Position numbers and translations under genes: made by a program. A stretch of 64,000 nt of DNA from a virus, in the IMG/VR virus record IMGVR_UViG_3300027976_000006, positions 62,001 through 126,000 of that record; one strand, written 5' to 3'. Positions 58,563-64,000 of the stretch are shown here, in pieces; the first letter of the stretch is position 1, and every line of letters begins with the position of its first letter. The notes beneath the pieces were generated by a model that worked only from the letters and a program-made list of their open reading frames with translations, did not search any database and was not told the origin of the DNA.

Positions 58563-59432
58563 ATGCGTGATAACTGCGAAACAAATCAATGTCCTCCGTC
58601 AGATTGCTACAATGTTTTTGATATGGTACATGTCTCGTATTTGATACGAGGTGGTAGCCGTGTCATGTGGACATTGGTTGATACTTTTACAGATCCGACT
58701 CCTTGGGTATTTCAATTACAAGTCGGGCACGGTGGAACACAAACCGCCGACGACTGGGAAAATGTTGGTCTTCCTATTACAAATTCTGTCTACGCCGTTG
58801 ACCCAGGACAGGAAAATTACAGTACCGTATCATTACCCTTTTATTACCGTGTTAAGCTGACTACCTCTGTGGGGGTTTACTATTCTGACCCGACTATAAA
58901 AACTGGTATTCTTTCCGTTAAAGATTGGCGAATAGCAAAGGAAATTGTGCGGAAAGAAAAGTTACGCTTTAAGCATACTTCACAAGATGGTTATCTGTTG
59001 AAACGACGAGCAATGGGAGCAGATTGCCCTATATGCCTAGATTTTCAAACACTGGAAACTACCAACCCCTATTGCCCGCAATGCTGGGGCACCGGCAAAG
59101 AGTGTGGTTATTTTTATCCAGTTGGCTGCATCTGGGCGGATCTTTCTCCGCAATCGCAGAATATGAACATAGATAACCAAGGCATGCGGGGTACGGTGCA
59201 AGATATTAAAATAACAGCACGGATGTTAATGCTGCCTTTAATCGGAGAGCAAGATGTTTGGGTCAGTCGCAAGACAGACGATCGCTATTATATTCACGCC
59301 ATACAGCATACTACCGAAATCAGAGGCGTGCCTTTGGTGGCTACTGTAGAGTTACGCCCTGCCCCGTTTTCAGATGTGGTTTACAGAATTGCGATACCGC
59401 AGCAAGACGAATGGCTGCAATCTTTAGTCTAG
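58563..59432 (+). CDS. Putative neck/connector protein with zinc-ribbon motif, 289 aa
   Basis: ATG 58563 follows TAGGGGCACCCAAT. An in-frame upstream ATG at 58530 lies inside the previous gene. Cys155-Pro-Ile-Cys158 and Cys171-Pro-Gln-Cys174, followed by Trp-Gly-Thr-Gly, form a four-cysteine zinc-binding pattern in the middle. Beta-rich ends flank it, including VPLVATVELRPAPFSDVVYR at the C-terminus. Its place between other neck genes suggests a connector role. Confidence 0.55.
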   Translation: MRDNCETNQCPPSDCYNVFDMVHVSYLIRGGSRVMWTLVDTFTDPTPWVFQLQVGHGGTQTADDWENVGLPITNSVYAVDPGQENYSTVSLPFYYRVKLTTSVGVYYSDPTIKTGILSVKDWRIAKEIVRKEKLRFKHTSQDGYLLKRRAMGADCPICLDFQTLETTNPYCPQCWGTGKECGYFYPVGCIWADLSPQSQNMNIDNQGMRGTVQDIKITARMLMLPLIGEQDVWVSRKTDDRYYIHAIQHTTEIRGVPLVATVELRPAPFSDVVYRIAIPQQDEWLQSLV

Positions 59433-59439
59433 GACACTT

Positions 59440-59703
59440 ATGCCATATATTCCAAGATCGCCAGCTGCCGCCCTTCCTAACTTAGAAAGCGTGCCTCGTG
59501 CCCCTTCTCGTGCAACTTCAGGAAAGCCTTCAGTCCCTTATGCTGAAACTTCTAACACGAATAAAGCTAATCCTTTAGTAGGTCGGTTAAGTATGTTAAA
59601 ATTCGATGTGCCGGCTCTTAGCATTTTAAATCACATAACAGGTAAGGAGTTTAAAGTCGATGGATACAACAGACTGGTGCCCCCCGAGCGTACCTCCTCC
59701 TGA
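59440..59703 (+). CDS. Hypothetical small protein, 87 aa
   Basis: ATG 59440 starts 7 nt after the previous gene and overlaps the next by 44 nt. The N-terminal half is Pro/Ala/Ser-rich and disordered looking; the C-terminal half has LSMLKFDVPALSILNHITGK, a short helical or strand module. Probably a minor structural component; the overlap makes it less certain. Confidence 0.5.
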   Translation: MPYIPRSPAAALPNLESVPRAPSRATSGKPSVPYAETSNTNKANPLVGRLSMLKFDVPALSILNHITGKEFKVDGYNRLVPPERTSS

Positions 59704-60391
59704 ACGAGATGCACCAAAAGTACAAAGTACGATTGATATCAGTTACTTGTGCGACAACGGGTGGCAACCTCTTCTTATTACTGGATTTATTCGGGATTTG
59801 CTTATCAGACAGTGGGCTAACCCACATAATATTATTAGTCCGGAAATGAAACAATATGGCTGGCAGGAACAAGTAAGCTCTGGTATACTTATCGAAAGTG
59901 TGTATCGTTATAGATCTGATCTTGTTGAAAAACGACCAGCTATAATGATAAAAAGAAATGCTTTTAAAGATATGCCACTTGGCTTAGGCGGTGGTTTTAT
60001 CTTTGGAGGCGGTCTTGACGCATACGAAACCGAAAAGGGTGCAATTAGTCGGCACGCAACTGTATTTGTCGGTTCGCACACTCTTTTCTGCATCCATAAA
60101 ACGGGTGCTTCAACGGAGATTCTTGCTGCGGAGGTCCTAGGGCATCTGGTTGCCTGCATGTGGCCGATTCGCCAGAATCTTGGATTGAGAAATTTCTCAG
60201 TCACCGATGTAGGGGCTATTCAAGAACTTGAAGAGTCCACCGAGAATTATGTGATTCCTATAACTGTTGGGTGGGCTTACGAGCACACTTGGGAGCTTAA
60301 ACAAGAATCACTGCCCGTGCAAGGTTTTTCGTTTACTGGTGTACTGGATGGAGACGACATTAGTTTGAACTCTCCATATCAAGGCCCATAA
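59660..60391 (+). CDS. Putative tail-completion/neck protein, 243 aa
   Basis: ATG 59660 follows GTAAGGAGTTTAAAGTCG. The product is a soluble alpha/beta protein; IESVYRYRSDLVEKRPAIMI and YVIPITVGWAYEHTWELKQE look like core strands. It lies directly before the sheath gene, where tail-terminator-type proteins are usual. The call is positional. Confidence 0.55.
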   Translation: MDTTDWCPPSVPPPERDAPKVQSTIDISYLCDNGWQPLLITGFIRDLLIRQWANPHNIISPEMKQYGWQEQVSSGILIESVYRYRSDLVEKRPAIMIKRNAFKDMPLGLGGGFIFGGGLDAYETEKGAISRHATVFVGSHTLFCIHKTGASTEILAAEVLGHLVACMWPIRQNLGLRNFSVTDVGAIQELEESTENYVIPITVGWAYEHTWELKQESLPVQGFSFTGVLDGDDISLNSPYQGP

Positions 60392-60422
60392 CTCTTATAC
60401 ATTCTTAGGCAGGAGGCCACCA

Positions 60423-63230
60423 ATGGCAACTTATGTTCTTCCGCAAGTTCTTGTTTTCCAGGATTTTACCATACAGCCATCCGTGGCTGCTAACCCTTTG
60501 TCCGCACACATATCGGGCGGGCATGCCAAGCTTGTTCGTTGGAGCGAGGAATCCGAACGAGAATTTGGTAATTTAGGTTTTTATGACAATGGTACTTCGT
60601 TAGTTTCGGCTTGGCCACATCGACCAGCTGGTGCGGTAATGGATACCAGCTACACTAAACTGTTTATAAAAGACGCATTGTTGAAGTATTTTACCGAGGC
60701 AACCAGCGGTGGTTCTAATATTAGTGTGGTTTCTAGCTACCGCAATAGAATTACATCTGATTCGGTAAACTTCACTTCTAGTGGTGCGTATGTGCGTGCC
60801 TCCGCTTTAGGTAACCGAGATGCAAAAATTGGTGATGTTATCCGCATACGCGGTGTTGCTGAAGGAACTAATGCCACGGCTGATGTCCTCACTTTATGGA
60901 CTTACATTCGTGGATTTATCGCGGAGACAGTTGCTTCTTCCGTCGCTGCCCCGCTATCAGCTTCTAGCAATAAAGTAACTCAAGCCGCAGCTTCAGTTGC
61001 AACTCGGACTAGCGGGGTGGCTAACTCCATCACCATCACACCTGCGGGCACCTACAATGGGTTGCCTTCCGGCATAATTACTGAAGTTTACACTCTTACC
61101 GTGGTGGACGGGTCAATCAATGGTGATTTGACTACCGCTCGTTTGCGTGTTACTTCAGCAAGCGGAACGGATAATGTGGCTGCCTTGTTTCCTGCTGCAG
61201 GCGTCGCCGTAGGTGCACGCGGGTTGCTCGTGACTTTTGGTAGCACTCCTACCTCAGATACTGCGGCTACTTCTACGGATGCTGGTGTTAGCGATGTAGA
61301 TTTGTTAGTTGGGCAAGTGTTTACTATGACCGTTTCCCAGACATTTGACGCACCTGTCAAAGCAACAAGCGGAACATACACAAACACTGCTGACACTAAC
61401 TATATTGTTACAGTCACTAAAGGCGGGGCATGGTCAGCTCACCCTGAGATTTCTGTTTCTACGGCAGACGGGATTGATCAAAGCGGCCCCACCATTATAA
61501 ATACGACTGTCGCTACTTCTATTGGTAACTATGGCGTTTTAATCGAGCTAACCAGTACAGCTGGCTTGTGCAAAGGCGATCGCTTTTACATTCAGGCTAC
61601 TGGCATCGGTGAAGGTGCAGTCCGAACCCTCGTGCTTGGACATAACTTAGACCAAACTTTTGGGGGTGGCGAGAATATCGGAATTGACCTTTACATCCGC
61701 AAGCCACTTCTTGAAGTGACTCAGAATCGTACAGGTATGGCTCCGTTGACTAACTGGGATCAGTCTTCCCTTGAGTTTACGGTAAATTCTGGCATTGTTG
61801 CTTACGACGCTGAGGTAGGTATCGCAACTGCGTTGGATGTTTATTCTTCTGCCGCCCTTGGCTACGGTGAGTTATATGCTGAGTATCGTGCGTGGTTACC
61901 TGATTTGGCGGGCAAAGTTAACAGCATTATCGATGTTGGCAACATTGACGATATCTCGGGTTCATTAACTCCTGACAATCCGCTTAAATGGGGCGTATTT
62001 AAAGCGTTATCCAACAACAACGGCACTCCCGTGCTGTACACTGCGGTTAACGATCCCAATGATATCAATTACTGGGATGAAGTGATAGAAGTGTTGTTAG
62101 GGAGAGATGACGCTTATAATTTGGTACCCTTGACCTACGACGCGACAGTGATTGGGCTGTTTCAAGCTCACATCAATAGTGCGTCATCCGCATCTGAAGG
62201 AGCTTGGTGTGTGCTTTGGGCGAACTTGCAAGGCGTGCCTGAAATTCCTCTTGTTGCGGCTGCGTCTACTATTGCCAATCACATGGAAGCCACCAGCACA
62301 AATGGAGAAATTGTTTTGGCGAATTTTGAAGAAAATTCTGCCACAGATGCAACAGATTACACAATTTGTTATGTTCCCTCCGGCAACGCTGGGTTTGAGC
62401 ACAACGGTGTAAGGCCCGGGGACATTGTTCGGGCACTGTACACTGGAGATGGTTTTGGCAACTTTACCTACAGCGAATTTGTTGTAGACGAAGTGCTGTC
62501 CGAAGACCAGCTCCGTGTCAAGACGGGACCTTCCATAGCACAGCTAGTTCCTTCCAAAATAGAAGTTTGGAGGACATTATCCGCCAGTGAAGAAGCTGTT
62601 GAAATTGGTAAAAATGCAGCTGCTTATGGGAATCGGCGCGTTAGAGCCACTTGGCCCGACCGCATTGAATCCTCCGGTACAATTCAACTAGGTTACTTTT
62701 TGAACTGTGCTCTCGCTGGTTTAGCCTCGGCAGTACTTCCTCAGCAAGGTTTGACCAATGTAGAGGTTGTCGGATTTTCTAGTACACAACGCACAAACGA
62801 TAAGTTTAATAAGCCACAACTAAATATTATGGCTACTGCTGGTGTGTGGGTTGTACAGCAGTCTGCTACTGGAAACATACATACCAGACATTCGGTAACA
62901 ACTGGCGATTATATTGATATTAACCAGCGAGAAGAAATGCTGACGCGTAATGTAGACAGCATCAGCTACCGGTTTAAGGATTACTTTGCTCCGTTTATTG
63001 GCGTTACTAACGTAACTCCAACAATGAACGACATCATTCTTGGGGGTATTGAAAAGCTAATTCGCACTTTGCGAGTAGAGCGGGCTACCCCTCAACTTGG
63101 CGGACAGCTGATTGGTGCAACTGTTGAACGTTTCGATGTGTCAGAAGTGTTTAAAGATCGCTATGTTGCTTTCATTAGTTTGCAAGTACCATATGCACTT
63201 AACAACATTGAATTACACCTTGTAGTTTAA
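60423..63230 (+). CDS. Contractile tail sheath protein
   Basis: 935 aa, long for a sheath. ATG 60423 follows GGCAGGAGGCCACC. The conserved C-terminal sheath domain (about 750-935) is visible: NVDSISYRFKDYFAPFIGV, then the subunit-linking segment and YVAFISLQVPYALNNIELHL. An N-terminal domain starts with VLPQVLVFQDFTIQPS. Between about 180 and 395 lies a Ser/Thr/Gly-rich beta domain (SGVANSITITPAGTYNGLPS) that is probably a surface insertion. Sheath subunits surround the tail tube and contract on infection. The tube gene follows, confirming a myovirus. Confidence 0.9.
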   Translation: MATYVLPQVLVFQDFTIQPSVAANPLSAHISGGHAKLVRWSEESEREFGNLGFYDNGTSLVSAWPHRPAGAVMDTSYTKLFIKDALLKYFTEATSGGSNISVVSSYRNRITSDSVNFTSSGAYVRASALGNRDAKIGDVIRIRGVAEGTNATADVLTLWTYIRGFIAETVASSVAAPLSASSNKVTQAAASVATRTSGVANSITITPAGTYNGLPSGIITEVYTLTVVDGSINGDLTTARLRVTSASGTDNVAALFPAAGVAVGARGLLVTFGSTPTSDTAATSTDAGVSDVDLLVGQVFTMTVSQTFDAPVKATSGTYTNTADTNYIVTVTKGGAWSAHPEISVSTADGIDQSGPTIINTTVATSIGNYGVLIELTSTAGLCKGDRFYIQATGIGEGAVRTLVLGHNLDQTFGGGENIGIDLYIRKPLLEVTQNRTGMAPLTNWDQSSLEFTVNSGIVAYDAEVGIATALDVYSSAALGYGELYAEYRAWLPDLAGKVNSIIDVGNIDDISGSLTPDNPLKWGVFKALSNNNGTPVLYTAVNDPNDINYWDEVIEVLLGRDDAYNLVPLTYDATVIGLFQAHINSASSASEGAWCVLWANLQGVPEIPLVAAASTIANHMEATSTNGEIVLANFEENSATDATDYTICYVPSGNAGFEHNGVRPGDIVRALYTGDGFGNFTYSEFVVDEVLSEDQLRVKTGPSIAQLVPSKIEVWRTLSASEEAVEIGKNAAAYGNRRVRATWPDRIESSGTIQLGYFLNCALAGLASAVLPQQGLTNVEVVGFSSTQRTNDKFNKPQLNIMATAGVWVVQQSATGNIHTRHSVTTGDYIDINQREEMLTRNVDSISYRFKDYFAPFIGVTNVTPTMNDIILGGIEKLIRTLRVERATPQLGGQLIGATVERFDVSEVFKDRYVAFISLQVPYALNNIELHLVV

Positions 63231-63243
63231 TGTAGCCTTTCTA

Positions 63244-63270
63244 GGGGGCTAGCCAGCCCCTTGGATTTTT
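63244..63270 (+). terminator. Rho-independent terminator after sheath gene
   Basis: GGGGCT and AGCCCC (63245-63260) form a stem around AGCC, extended by A-T pairs at the base, and TTGGATTTTT follows. It lies 14 nt after the sheath stop. Confidence 0.7.
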
Positions 63271-63328
63271 CTTAGTGACTAACCGCCGTAGTGGCAGCAC
63301 GGCTTTATAACTTCAAGGAGTAATTAAC

Positions 63329-63889
63329 ATGGCAGACATCTATTCACGACAAAAAACGCAATTTGCCGGAGCTTTTGCTTCGGATGTTGCGGCTTTAACG
63401 CTTGCGGGGGCTACTACTGGTCTTGGTATAGTACAGAATGTTCAAGTGACATATGCGCAGCAAGTTGCTCGCATTTATGATGTTTCAAATGGCGGTCTTG
63501 GCGGAGGTGCCGCAGCCGGTATCGTTCCTGTATTCTACGTGGGCGGGCGTACTCAAGGGCAAGGAACGATTGCACGAGTTCTTGGACCAAAATCTGGAGC
63601 TCTTTGCGACTTCTATAACAGCATGGGTAATGTTTGTTCCCCTCAAGATCTAACATTTACATTTGGCGGAGGTTGCGGGGTATCGGGTGCCTCAGGCAAA
63701 AATCCATCTAAAGTCGCAGCAATAACAAATAATGCGGGTAGCAACACTTTTAATAAAGTGGCGTACACACTAACAGGTGCACTAATGACCAACATTGGTG
63801 TTACCGTGGGCTCGCAAGATATGCTTGTAAATGAGAGTATTACACTCATGTTTGCAAACATGGAGTGCAGCGACGCTTCTGGTAAATAA
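63329..63889 (+). CDS. Tail tube protein (putative)
   Basis: 186 aa, normal for a myovirus tube. ATG 63329 follows TTCAAGGAGTAATTAAC. The protein is beta-rich and Gly/Ala-rich (VAALTLAGATTGLGIVQNVQ, then a long strand region) with a C-terminal beta segment (ESITLMFANMECSD). It directly follows the sheath gene, the standard order. Confidence 0.75.
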   Translation: MADIYSRQKTQFAGAFASDVAALTLAGATTGLGIVQNVQVTYAQQVARIYDVSNGGLGGGAAAGIVPVFYVGGRTQGQGTIARVLGPKSGALCDFYNSMGNVCSPQDLTFTFGGGCGVSGASGKNPSKVAAITNNAGSNTFNKVAYTLTGALMTNIGVTVGSQDMLVNESITLMFANMECSDASGK

Positions 63890-63890
63890 G

Positions 63891-63908
63891 TTAAATTCCG
63901 TATTTTAA
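63891..63908. promoter_or_regulatory. Recurrent palindromic motif, copy 7
   Basis: TTAAATTCCGTATTTTAA lies 1 nt after the tube gene stop and just before a terminator hairpin. Unlike the other copies it is 74 nt from the next start codon. Confidence 0.4.
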
Positions 63909-63912
63909 ACTC

Positions 63913-63949
63913 GCTGGCTCGACTTAGGTTGAGCCAGCATTTTGAGTTT
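63913..63949 (+). terminator. Rho-independent terminator after tube gene
   Basis: GCTGGCTC (63913-63920) pairs with GAGCCAGC (63931-63938) around GACTTAGGTT; outer AAACTC and GAGTTT add pairs, with ATTTTGAGTTTT downstream. Confidence 0.7.
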
Positions 63950-63982
63950 TAAACTCCAAACGCACCATGAGGTGAGACACAT

Positions 63983-64000
63983 ATGACATACAGTTCGGGA
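63983..64000 (+). CDS. Start of next gene (partial)
   Basis: ATG 63983 follows TGAGGTGAGACACAT and opens a frame (MTYSSG) that runs off the right edge. Only six codons are visible. Confidence 0.45.

Overview
The window reads as part of a large tailed, contractile-tail (myovirus) phage genome, probably a jumbo or huge phage. Almost every gene lies on the + strand, packed end to end, often with ATGA stop/start overlaps. It carries a portal, a prohead-protease-like protein, a scaffold-like protein, an HK97-type major capsid protein, neck proteins, a contractile tail sheath and a tail tube. It also carries its own multisubunit-type RNA polymerase, a tubulin/FtsZ-like protein and a class II ribonucleotide reductase. 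The host cannot be read from the sequence. A CxxCH haem-motif secreted protein, a CsrA and sigma70-like promoters suggest a Gram-negative-type bacterium; this is inference only.

Layout. 0-5.8 kb: small unknown genes and the portal. 5.8-13.3 kb: an accessory block with a GT2 glycosyltransferase, a DUF616-type glycosyltransferase, a GT4-like protein, the tubulin homologue, another GT2, a SAM methyltransferase, a free-standing acyl carrier protein and a secreted c-type haem-motif protein. 13.4-22.8 kb: glycine-rich, repeat-rich putative virion proteins, including one with a possible ADP-ribosyltransferase core and one made of a perfect internal duplication. 22.8-30.4 kb: a metabolic and regulatory block with membrane-anchored HNH, SprT-like metalloprotease, sulfotransferase, glycosyltransferase, a structured GGA-rich intergenic RNA candidate, csrA (the only convincing minus-strand gene), a SET-domain protein and RNR. 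30.5-34.1 kb: small putative virion and membrane proteins. 34.1-43.9 kb: an RNA polymerase in two polypeptides, a beta to beta-prime N-half fusion and a beta-prime C-half with a long extra C-terminus, separated by three small genes. 44-56.2 kb: structural proteins, protease, scaffold, decoration protein and major capsid protein. 56.3-64 kb: glycosyltransferase with a methyltransferase-like tail, neck/connector genes, sheath, tube and the start of the next gene.

How the parts may work together (inference). The polymerase sits among virion genes and may be packaged and injected to start transcription. The possible ADP-ribosyltransferase could travel with it. The sugar and sulfate transferases, methyltransferase and ACP form a scattered modification toolkit that could decorate the virion or change the host surface. 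CsrA, with GGA-rich structured intergenic RNAs nearby, suggests post-transcriptional control of host or phage mRNAs. Three genome-wide patterns stand out: an 18-bp palindrome consensus (TTAAAATCCGGATTTTAA) placed 9-28 nt before several start codons; a recurrent hydrophobic-x-K-x-A motif in putative virion proteins, which may be a maturation-protease site; and intrinsic terminators around the major capsid gene.

No terminase, tape measure, lysis gene, tRNA, CRISPR array, integrase or transposon was recognised. Many structural genes have no recognisable family and are called only by context.
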